64,000 nt of DNA, taken from the NCBI GenBank assembly GCA_963971225.1, contig OZ020269.1:8246001-8310000 (forward strand), read 5' to 3'. The stretch comes from Melieria omissa. Taxonomy: Eukaryota > Arthropoda > Insecta > Diptera > Ulidiidae. Every line of letters begins with the position of its first letter. Positions within the stretch are counted from its first letter, which is position 1. The notes under the pieces were generated by a model, which ran no database searches, was not told the DNA's origin, and saw only the letters and a list, made by a program, of their open reading frames with translations. Positions 1-11,076 of the stretch are shown piece by piece. A program made the position numbers and the translations under genes.

Positions 1-2640
1 AGCAAACTTTGTCGAAAGTTGGCGGTGCTGCAGGTTCATAATTTGAAAATCAATGCGACTTAAACGCGAGTTTGAGATGCGTGTTGTACTCTCGAGAAGC
101 TTTCAACTTTTAGTAATGGTGGGTTGTTGATTGGTTGAATTAGCTTGCCGACCAAACCGAGGTTTAATTGACATGAAAATTCACCAAAATATTAGTAGCA
201 GTCGAGAGCAATTGTTAGCTCCTTTTATTATATCAAATATCAGGAAGAGTTTTGTAATGTCTCAAAAACCATCATTTATTGTTTCGGTGCTCTTGCTGGA
301 AACTTTGAACATGAATTGATTTTCAGACTCTACAACACTTTGCTGTGCCAACCACCTGCACGTTCACTCATACAACGACGCATACTTTCATCTGTCCATT
401 CGTCCGTTCGTCCATTCCTTTCTTGATTTGCACGGCCGGTGCACAAGTAAAAGCGCGCACCTAATTGCATTGCAATGGAATTTAATTATCGCAGATTGCC
501 GCCATGTTGCAACAAATGTAAATATTTATAAACCACGACAACATCAACTCACTTTTTGCTTTCCCAAAGGATTTGCCAACAGTCTGCGTTTTGGCATTGT
601 ATGTGTGTGTGTCGGTGCCTGCCAGCAATGCCACCGGTTAATTACATCATCAGCAACAACAGCGGCGGCGCACAACAGTGGCAGCAGCAAATTTAATTTG
701 CTGCCACGCCCATTTTATGACTCAGTTTGGTGGCCATGACATGCCGCACAGTTATTGCTACTGTATTTGTATTTGTATTCGCTGTTAATTGAGATGCTGC
801 GCGTGCCAGCCCCCAGGCGCAGAGAGGTTGCCAGGTCTGCTATTGCCATTATTCCTTAGAGCGAAATATTCGTGCAACATTGAAATGTGCAGCATCACTA
901 TTGCCCGCTGGCCCGCCGACAGTCGACCGCTAACCAATGCGCTTTCGCCGCCACGCTATGACCGTCCGTTGAGAATTGACTGAGCAGAGCTGTCAGCTGC
1001 ACAGCCGACAAGTTGCAATTTGCATGTTAATTACAACAAATGTTTGTCATTATAACAGAATTTCCATTTGTCTATGGCACTGTAAACGTGGATTTGTTGT
1101 AGGGTGAAGCGGGGAAACAGTCAACATTGATGGGAACCAATTGAGCTGTGAATATAAGCAGAACATTTATTATTCAATCAATGCGTGGCAATATTTATTT
1201 GGTTATATTTTCAATTGGGTGGTTGAATACAGCTCATAGGAGTTTCGGTTAATTTGCAGTTAGCTCTAACTGTAGCTATGATATTTGAGGATGATTAATT
1301 TTCAGACATTTGTATTTTGTTGTAACTTTAGATTGTGAACAAAGTAGGGAAATATAACCATAACCATGAACCTGGGCTTCGGGACATACAGAAATGACTA
1401 AAATTTGCATCAAAGCCCTTAATCTCGCTCTACTATATGTAGAACATCTGATCCCTGATCAAGATTGGTCACTAGGCATTCCCAATACCCAATAGAATGA
1501 GCACTTGTAGATCTTCTTGGATGGTTTCAACCCCAAACCGATGATCATAGCTCACCTCTGATTGGCTAAACACAAAATCAAGGGAACGGAAGAAAACCTA
1601 AGGAAGAAAAACCTGGTGGTCCGAGTTGGAAGAAAGTGGTTTACGTCCGTACACCCATGGTCCGCTGGGGCAAATCCTCCTACAGAAGGCGGTTTTATAA
1701 GCATCCGGCATGTGTCACAAATTTACCACCTAACCTAACTCACCTACGCACTCAACTCAACACACCTAACCTCACAAAAAACATTATTTTTATCGCTACC
1801 ACCACATAATCTTGAATACAAACTCTCTACAAATTTGTTAATTATTTTTTTAAATTGTTTATTGCATGTGCGTCTGTCCTCCCCGCGCTGCTCAGTTGTG
1901 CATAATTAATTTTCGGCTGACAAATTTATGACAGCGCGCCGTGTTTCGCGCACGTGGTATCGCCTCCCCCTCATCCGAATCGCTAATGCTCCAATTAATC
2001 GAAATATTATTGTGTTATTGTTGTTGTTTTTGTTGTAACAATTGGTAAACATTAATTTAAAAAATGCATTTGCCGACTGTCAGCGCGCTTTGTAATCATA
2101 ATAAATTGTGCTGCTCGCTCACGCCTCAGCAGCCCCCGCCCCCTTCGATGTCTAAAAATAACTGTGTGGTGCCAAGTGGCGGATTTTCGTCGCGCATTTT
2201 GTGCCCATTCCGCCAAAATCAATGAAGCAGAGACCGATGACGTGAGTGTAGCGCATTGCATGTGACTGTACGATTTGTTGTTGGTATCTCACTTTGCTGT
2301 TGTTGTTATTGTTGGAATTTTGCTCTTATTGTGCAGCACATTGGTCGGATCTGATTTTTATGCTTTGATCCGCATAACCTGTCGCCGGTTTTTTTCATTT
2401 GTTTTTTTATTGTTGTTGTTTGATTTTGTCTGTCGGGCAAATGCATTTGTTTATTGTTTTTCAGCGAAGCATGGAAAATATTACACAAAGTTCGAAAATG
2501 TCGCATACATGAAACGACATGTGTTGACAGCTTCAACGCTGTAAAGTAAAATATTGGTGGTATTCACGATATGTTTTGTTATAAATTGTGATTGTAAAAT
2601 TGGCAACAACTTTCTGCTGTCATATTAATTTTTTTGTACC
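1..2640. other. Non-coding region, probable frazzled intron or upstream DNA
   Basis: No reading frame looks like a gene. A block at about 1350-1790 has higher GC than its surroundings and ends in repeated CCTAACCTAAC-type words, perhaps the decayed tail of a repeat that I cannot name. The (GT)n-like tract at 600-612 is a short microsatellite. Confidence 0.4.
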
Positions 2641-2717
2641 AAAGTTTACACTATCATTTTTCATTGGGCATCAGTAAATTTTGTAAAGCTATATGTGAAT
2701 ATTTTGGCGTAAATAAC
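2641..2717 (+). repeat. Direct repeat, left copy
   Basis: The segment AAAGTTTACAC ... GTAAAGCTATATGTGAATATTTTGGCGTAAATAA (here described in parts) recurs at 4124-4182 with two substitutions in the last 34 bases and a length difference in the middle. The pair brackets the MITE at 2790-3709. Confidence 0.7.
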
Positions 2718-2789
2718 ACTGTACAATACAAAAAACAAATAACAAGGTTCTGACAACGGATTCTGGTAGAGGGGGCAAAAAAAAGAATA

Positions 2790-3709
2790 GGGGAGAGGGC
2801 TGGGTTGTGAACCGGGATTTGTTTTTTGGCTCTAACTTTTCTCAGAATAAAGATATCGAAAAATCGCAGATACCGTTGGAAAGGTAAACTTTTTTATGAA
2901 GATGGATTACTGTTTTGATTGATATTTAACTCTCTACGTCCAATTTTCTAAGGACGTGATTTTTCGCTTTTCCAAAAAAGTGGCTGGGTTGTGAACCATC
3001 TGGAAAATCCCTATTAAAGTCGGAAAAGACGAAGAAAAACCCCATAATTTTTAAGTAAGTTGAGAATTTATTCAATCAGGAGGCCTCAAGAGGTGAAAAA
3101 AGCTATAATGATGCCGCTTAGGGCAAAAAGTCGCAATGAATGAAAGTGCTCACTTTCTTGAATTTTCATCCTAATCGGTGTCGCAATGTTTGCATGTGAA
3201 ATACGAACGCGTTCTCGCATTGGCCCACTTCAAGTGAACTCACCGAAATCGTGTGAAATTAAATAAAATTACTTTATTTTAATATATCCGTCCATATTTG
3301 ACAGTTTTAGAACAAATGTAGTACGAAAAACAGGTGGTTCATAACCCAGCCACCTCAGTGGTTCACAGCCCAACCACGATGCCATTTTGGAAACTTTAAA
3401 ATAAACGACACTTCCAATCATAATTCGACATAAACAAATATTGCATCGTAAAATAGAATCAAAACACTAAATAAACATGTATTACTCTGACCTTTTTGCA
3501 ATAAGCTCAGTCACTTGAATAGCACTTTAAAAAAAGCAAACAAGTTTTCGCAGTCGATTTTCAAACACGATGTCTGTAGCTGCCACAAGCAATACGTGTT
3601 TGCACTTCGCTGTAACCACAAAAGCAGCAGATTAGCAATATGTCAATTAGGGAAAGAAAAAACAGTAATGGTTCACCACCCAGCTGGTTCACAACCCAGC
3701 CCTCTCCCT
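2790..3709. mobile_element. Tc1/mariner-type MITE with internal copies of its end motif (920 bp)
   Basis: Terminal inverted repeats match at 23 of the first 24 positions: left end GGGGAGAGGGCTGGGTTGTG and right end the complement of AGGGAGAGGGCTGGGTTGTG, both continuing AACC. TA dinucleotides flank both sides (2788-2789, 3710-3711), the usual Tc1/mariner duplication. The core motif GGCTGGGTTGTGAACC recurs inside near 2981 and, inverted or altered, near 3332, 3358 and 3668. There is no transposase frame. Confidence 0.8.
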
Positions 3710-4123
3710 TACGTATTTTGGCCTTTTGAAAGTTTACGTCTGAATTTTTTTTAAGGGAGGTCAAAGTTGTCCCCTTTTTTGCACACGAAAACCATGTAAC
3801 CTCACATTTTAGGTATATGATGTGTTCAGCAATTTGATGTAAAATACTACGAAGAACAGTAGTTGTGGAGCATTTTCACCCTGCAGCTCCTATTTGTATG
3901 GGTCAATTTGACCCCTTTTTTTCTGAAAAGCCAAAAATGTCCTGTAAAACTGGAGTTTTTGAGGCCAAAATGTACCACGAAAATATTCACCATAAAATTC
4001 TACTATAGCTCTCTGAATACATCAAAGCTCAGAAATTAACTTGAACGCCAGAATTAAGCAAAAACTGTAAATGCGTTTAAATGCTTATTTCGTACTTATT
4101 CAAAATTGGTACTTAAATCTACT

Positions 4124-4182
4124 AAAGTTTACACATTCAGTGTTCATTGTAAAGTTATATGCGAATATTTTGGCGTAAATAA
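4124..4182 (+). repeat. Direct repeat, right copy
   Basis: Partner of 2641-2717, sharing AAAGTTTACAC and a 34-base block ending TTTTGGCGTAAATAA. The two copies are about 1.47 kb apart in the same orientation. Confidence 0.7.
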
Positions 4183-5823
4183 TGAAATTTCATGCGTTCA
4201 TCAAATCCTCTCTTCGAGATATAATTGGTATTCCAGTTATCAATAACTTCCCTGTATAACACAGTGCTGCATGTGGCACAAATAAAAGTTGCGATCCTTC
4301 AACTTGCCGTAACCCTTGGCTTTTCACAATAGTTTCATTTATGAATATTGGTTTTATCTTTATTGCTGTCAGTTTATGCGGCTCTCAATGCAAACAGTTT
4401 AATTGGCCTCCGAACGCCGGAAACCCAGCGAACGGGCCGCTGCTCCAAAAAGGCTGGAAGGCTTGTTAATAAAAATCAATTCACGCAATCAACAATTAAT
4501 TGGAACTAGCACAGCCACGTCACAACTGCCTACAGACGTCACCGATAAACAACCCAACACATACACGCATCGAACAACAACTACAAACAAATTCATAACG
4601 CAAACATTTGCACCAGCGCAATGCGGCCACTTTTCAGCGCGTCAGCAAAAACCATAAAATCGTCGGTAGTAAAAATGAAAGAAGCAAACGCGGAAAAGCT
4701 AAAATCATTTTTATGACTTCATATGTGGCGAGTAAGAGTGAAATTTTCACGGCATATTTGAAATTTTGGGGTATTTGGCCGCTTTCATGTTGTTGAAGTT
4801 GGTGCAGCATTAAACGTTCAAAACATTTCCCAATAACACATTTTAATTGAAGCGGCACATCAGCGCCAAATGGCAGCTGGCTGCGACCGCACGTCATGTC
4901 AAATGCCAATGAACTCTTTGGCCGAGAGTGTGGCGGCACTTATTTCGATGCGCTAACTTTTATTAATTAAATTCAAGAAGAAGCAAAAGAAAGACTTGGA
5001 AATTGTGGAAATTGTGAGGGTGGTCAGCGTGTGCAGCAAAATGCGGGAACATTTAACTGGCAGCGTCTGCAACATCGACGCTCTTGCACGAACGACAGCA
5101 GCGTTCAAACAGATGTTGCAGCACACAATTAATCAACGACATCGTCATTATCATCGTTGCGATTGTCAGTCTGTCATCCCGCCATTCCTTCGACTTCGAT
5201 GACTTGAACTTCTGCTCTCGCCACACGCTAATGAAATATCTACCTGCGTTAAGCAGCTCAGTGTGGGAGAAAGGGGATGAAAATCGAAGATGGTTGGGCA
5301 ATGACAAATTGTTGAATCAACAATTAAAACGAGTTTTGCGGTGCGCGCGCAGCGGCGGCGGCAGGACTTGAATGCATCAGTTGGCATTGATTGAATTGTG
5401 ACGCTTTGATGTGCTGCCATCTGATCTGCGGTAATGGGCGCGCTGAAGCGATGCGCTGTGATGCGACTGTGATAGATTTCGATTTGCAGTCGTGCGACTA
5501 CACACAGTTCAGGTCATGGTCTGGTGCGCGTGCGGCATTGCTGCAATGCTGGCGTTGTTGACAACTGCAAATAACGAAGGGACAGACGGAGGCAGTGGAT
5601 AGAGCCGCTTGGACCAACAAATGCCACTGCAGACGCAGGCGATTGAGCTTTTCGTGCTGGTTGAATATCTCAAACTGTCAATCATCAATGCTGGTCGGAT
5701 ACATTTCGGTGCATGTGTACTTAGGGTGCTTTTGTGTACTAGCTAAGCATGGCTTTTGAATAAACTTTATAAAATAATATTTCAAATTAAACGATTTAAA
5801 GTGAATTTTGATGAACAGTTTTA
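4183..5823. other. Non-coding region
   Basis: No exon, RNA gene or mobile element recognised. Short open frames occur on both strands but lack ATG context, splice sites or family resemblance. Confidence 0.4.
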
Positions 5824-6298
5824 AAGGATATGGGTTGAAAAATGAAACAAAAATTAATTTTGAAATTTTATCAAATTGCTTTTTTTTAGAAAATTTTAGG
5901 TATTCTCAAGATAAAAAAAAAACAATGAAGTCTTAACAATTTAAACAAATTAAGAAACTTGCAAAAGACTGTATTCAACTGTTGATTGGATATTTGATGA
6001 AACATTAAACAAAAATTAATTTTAATTTTATCAAATTGCTTTTATTTAGCAAATTATTTTCAAGATCAAATAAACAATGAAGTCTTAACAATTTAAACAA
6101 ATTAAGAAACTTGCAAAAGACTGTATTCAACTGTTGATTGGATATTTGATAAAACATTAAACAAAAATTAATTTTAATTTTATCAAATTGCTTTTATTTA
6201 GCAAATTAAGTATTTTCAAGATCAAATAAACAATGAAGTCTTAACAATTAAAACAAATAAAGAAACTTTCAAAAGACTGTATTCAACTGTTGATTTTA
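5824..6298 (+). repeat. Tandem repeat, about three copies of a 152-156 bp unit
   Basis: The landmark GACTGTATTCAACTGTTGAT occurs at 5967, 6119 and 6275, spaced 152 and 156 bp. Each unit also contains ATTAATTTT, ATCAAATTGCTTTT and CAATGAAGTCTTAACAAT. The first copy is the most diverged. The unit is AT-rich and non-coding. Confidence 0.85.
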
Positions 6299-9138
6299 CA
6301 AAACAAAAAAGTTTCTCTTAATTTTGTGTAAAAAGTTTTGTATAAAAAGTTGTATAAAGATTTGCCAAAAAACGGCCCCAAACCAGTGAACTTCTTAGCA
6401 ACACATTACTTTCCTGAACCTTGTAAACATTGACTTTGTCAAGAAGAGCACAAAATTCTGAAAAAAAGTTGCAAAAGCGGAAACCGCAAATTAAACTTGA
6501 AAACTCCTCACACCAAAACCGCAATGAAAACAACAGTGCCTAAACGCCTAAAAGCTGACAATGAAAAAATGAAAACATTTACAAAACCACATCACAACAG
6601 CCGCCACAACAACAAATAACATAAAAAGTGCGCTGTACATGTGTGTTGTGGTGAATTTTACTGTATTGTTGTTGCTCATCAGTGTAAAATAAAAACAGCA
6701 ATGGCAAAAACAGAATTTAATTAAAAGCTAAAAATAAAACCAAATTAAATAAAACAAAAACACTGCGCTCGGCAAACTAATGAAGCGCGAACGGAAGTTG
6801 CCATTTGTTTTGCTCGTCAAGGCAGCCGACGTTGAGGGCAGCCAGCATGTAATGTATGGAGTGTAATTTCTAGCGTCAGAGGTCAACGCACAAACGTGTG
6901 AAGTCGCTCAAGTGGCCAGAGGGCAAATTTGCATACGTTGAATGCATAAACTGGGCGCGGGAGTGAATGTCGGGGGGAGGTCGGTTTTAAATTCGCTTTT
7001 GTTTAGTCGTCTTCTAAAGTGCACGAAGGAGGACGCATTACGTTGATGCCAGCAAGTCTGTGGTGTCGGTTGGTGCCGTGTCATTGTCACCGCTTCATAA
7101 TGACTCGTGCGCATTTAGTTGAATGGTTGGGCAGTTTAAATATTAGTTTAGACTGCGCACTGTTTACTATTTGCTTAGAGTAACCTTCTCACATGCTGGT
7201 ACTGTGGTATGAATTGCTTTATTTTCACGTTACTTGTGACGTTTTATGGTTTAATGAGCAGTGTCGGACACACTGTTATGGCTATAAAAGATACGAGATA
7301 CTCTTATGTATCTCGCAGTTTTGACTTAATAAATATTTCCTGATTAGTAGTCAAAACTGTGCCAGATTACAAAATGTTAATTGTTTAAATGTTCCACCAT
7401 GCAATTACCGCCGTTTACTCTACACTGCTCTACTTTCAAATTAGTCTGCTACGCCCACAGTGCAGCGAATATTACGCACGCACACACACACGCGCAAAAT
7501 AAACTTCCTCTCCTTATGCTCAGCGCAATTTAATGAGAATTTTCACGTATGAATGAAGCATTCTGCGAATCAAAGCCAAGGCGCACCCTGACGTCCTAAT
7601 TGCTGTCTACCGACCTCTGACTGGTTTTGTTTTAAACGAGAGGTGGAAGCGGAAACGAAGCTAATGCAGCGAGTAACACAGGCCAAGGTTCATGTTCAAG
7701 TCACCAACAAGCTTTGGCTGCCAAGTGTGAGGGACATAATTTACTGTCAATCGTTTTATCTCTCTTTTATTTTTCACCGAAATTTTAAGTAAATAATTGC
7801 GAATATTTCTGCCATTGTTCATTGCTGCGTTTGAGGTTCAAAACTTGCCGAAGAAGGCATTCTTTACTTCCTTAAAATCTGTCTACTGTTGTGCTGGATT
7901 TATTAGAATTCCAACAGCAAAATGTTGAACTGCGGAGACCGCAATGCGTTGAAAGCGTAGGTAATCGCTGGGTTGCAAATTAAGCAGCTGCAATTTATTG
8001 TTGCAACAGTAAAAGGTAGCTGTAATTACCTTGGTAGCTGCTAATATGCTAAACATTCGACTCGCGCACAGCGATGCGTTAATGACCGAATGTTGCATAC
8101 AAACATAAACACAGACACAGACATCTCGTAGTACAAAACAACTCGCCAACGATACAGTCAACATTCTCGTTGGTTTTGTGGTGAGGCTGGTTAATGTTGT
8201 TGTTGTTACTATTACTGCATACGCTCGGTTAAAGGCCCAAGTGGCGGCAGGAAACAGCACTTGAAGAAGCATTTGCCTTTGGAATGTCTCTAAACTTTTA
8301 AACGTTGTTGTTGTTGTGGTTATTATTATTATTGCCATTTCAATTTGCATTGAGGTAGCAATTTATTAGTGAACCGTTGCGAACCGCTTAACGGCACGTG
8401 TTGTTGGTTGCTTAGCGCTTTCTTTTTTTCAACTCAACTGCTCACTGGTCGCCCTCGCTGCACAGCCAACTAAACTTTGCAGAACAAAGCTGAAAGGGCA
8501 AAATTGCTACTGGAACATTTACCGAAACCAAAAACAACAATAAAATCTCTCTCTCTCTCTTAGAGATGCAAACAACTTTTGGCAAAGTTCAACAATGAAT
8601 TCAACTGCAGATGTTGTTGTCTTTGTAGCAGTCATTGTGTTGTAAGTAATTATTGTTGTTTATGCTTAAAATCGAATCCCGAGTGGCAGACAAAAAATTG
8701 CTATAAATTTCAAATTTTCAGAAAGTCCATGAGTCCTTTTCATATTGTAAGTATAACTGCCGGCCGATCCGGCTGTTACCTCCTTTAATGCATACTTTGT
8801 TTTGTCTTTTCCCCTCTTCAGGGAAAAGTGCTGCTGCACTTTTAACCCTTCGACTGCTTGAATTTAACAAATATTGCAGCTTGACTCCAGTCATAATCAA
8901 GATATATGTTTTAATAATACCAGACAGCATTTCCAACAACAACAACAATGGCAAATATTTGCTGCAAGTCTCATTAACCGCCCACTTGACGCCGCGGTCG
9001 CTGCCTCTTCGCGTTGTTTCGCCATCGTTGCAAGTGTTGATGTAGTTTTTTGTTGTTGTTGTTATCTACAGCTACAACATACTAAGCTGCAATACTGCCA
9101 GGCATTTTGCTGATACGCCCAACGACAAACACAATAAA
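6299..9138. other. Non-coding region, probable frazzled intron or upstream DNA
   Basis: No credible coding exon. It contains a (CA)n tract near 7482-7492, a (CT)n tract near 8549-8560 and a pair of adjacent hairpins after a TATA-like box at 7283-7359. Confidence 0.4.
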
Positions 9139-9191
9139 AATGATAGCATCGAGCAATTGCTGCCGTCTGCTGTTACTGTTGTTGGTTGCTG
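9139..9191 (+). CDS. Candidate signal-peptide exon of frazzled
   Basis: An ATG in good fly context (AAAA before ATG) opens a reading frame with a short polar start and a leucine core (CRLLLLLLVA), the shape of a signal peptide. If the exon stops after G at 9191, it is phase 1, and G plus the CT at 11077 makes GCT (Ala), joining directly to LTFTIEPQD of Ig1. The donor would be GTGTTG, which is weak, and unspliced the frame runs on to a stop at 9298. It could equally be chance, or a small lineage-specific secreted peptide. Confidence 0.2.
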
Positions 9192-9298
9192 GTGTTGGCT
9201 CACCACTTGCGGCGATGGGCATGTTTGTGTATATTGCGGATGCTGCACAGACGTTGGCCAACACCTGCAGCCAGCAACCGACAGCTACAACAACATGA

Positions 9299-11076
9299 AT
9301 GCAACTAATCTAAATTATGTCTCATTTGTGTGTGTGCCGCCGATTGGATTTGCACACCGCCGCCTAAAGGAGACTTCATAATTCGATGTGTGGAGAATTG
9401 GCTGCGGCTTGAGTGGTGGTTGCAGTTAATTAGAGCAGTTCAGGGCATAATAGAAGCATATCAAATGTTTAACCTTACAGGTTGCTGAAGATTATAGCTA
9501 AATATCTGTTTATATATTTATAGATATCTTTGTAAAAAACGTGGCTTTTTATTTATATGTAACAAATACTTTACAATACTTAAATGCCACATTCTTGATT
9601 GCTTTTCTTTGGCCAATAACTCATTCAACGCTCAGCTGTGCAAATTTAGTTTTCGTTAATTTCAATCTTCTCCACCGTGTTTTGCTGTTAAATGCAGCAA
9701 TGTACCACCAATGTCGGTAATACGTACCCTCACTTTTGCAATTAATGAAAACCGGATAAAGAATTACCCACCTACCACACTGCATTTGTCAGCTTCCTTC
9801 CGCTGCTGACGCACGTTGTCGCTGTGCTGTAATCTCCCTTCGCCGGTAGACAGACGTTAACTCTGCCTGGACCCGTCGCTTGCCACCCAGCCGACGCCAG
9901 CGACATAACGAGATAAATTAAAAGTGGCATCAACCACCGGCCAACTCGTACAGTCTTCACGGCGCCCAACCCACGAAACGCTGTTACGGCACTGCCAAGT
10001 GCAACTGTGGCTAATTTAAATTTAAAGTGTTGCAGCTCCGTTTTAACAGTGGCAACACAATTATCAGCCACAGAGACAACCCCTAAGGGTTTGCGTCGTT
10101 GTCAACACCCCGTTGGAAAGCAAAATAAACAGACTGACGCTGCGACTTGAGGGCGCACCAGTCAAAATAAACTTTCCTTTTTTAGACCGAGTCCCTTCTG
10201 TGATATTCAGACCGCATACCAATCGAAAGCTTTGCTTTTTTATCATAATTTGTTTATATATTAAAATTGTTTATTTAGTTTTTTTAAGAGTAATGGCGTC
10301 AAACGTTTTGCAATAAATTATTATGTTTTAAAACTGATTTATGGATTTAAAAAAAGACTTCATCACCAAATTTGTTGCCGTGTAACTGGCAGCTGCTGCT
10401 GTTCGCCATAATTTCTTTCAATAAATTTTTAACAAGATCTTACAATATGTCAACGACAAATTCAACGAGCGTTAAGACAATTAAAGCGAACACAATATTC
10501 GCAGCAGCAACGACAAAGCCTGCAAATATTTACCATCCACCAAGCCGACAATGGCGTTGGGCGCCGTTGGAGATGGCTGTTGGGATGTCTGTGCGCTTTG
10601 GTGGGCGGTTGGGCGCGGCTGCACCATTGTTCACTCGATGTTTACATGCTGACAGATTGCCGCTCCGTCCCCATTCACCACGCGAACGAGAGCGCAGCAT
10701 GCAGCCATGAAGTGGGCCACTGCTTGCTGAAAAGGATAAACTGCACGTAAGCGCTGCACAAAATTGGGGTCAGGGTTTGTTTTGTGTGTTGAGTGGCAGG
10801 CGCAGCGCCGAGCAGCAACGCAGTGCGTGGGGGGTGGCGGTTTCGTATCCGTTGCGTGTGTGTGGCTTAATGATGAACGTATGCCATATCACGCTGTTTT
10901 TGCTTGTGAATTCTGTTTTAATAAATATATATTTTTTTGGCTCGCATGTCCTGCGGCACATCCTTTATCTGCTGTACATCCTTTTCACTTTTATGATTAT
11001 ATCAACATTTAAAATTCTTTATTGAATTTTGCTTCATGTTTTGATTTTAACGTATTTTCGTGTCTGGCACTTGCAG
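9299..11076. other. Non-coding region before the frazzled Ig exon
   Basis: The stretch ends at the acceptor TTGCAG (11071-11076) that opens the Ig1-4 exon. No other exon is evident. Confidence 0.45.

Noticed and set aside
1350..1790. GC-richer block ending in CCTAACCTAAC words, possibly a retrotransposon tail
   Set aside because: No target duplication, poly(A) tail or protein similarity that I can defend; left as an unnamed anomaly in the region note.
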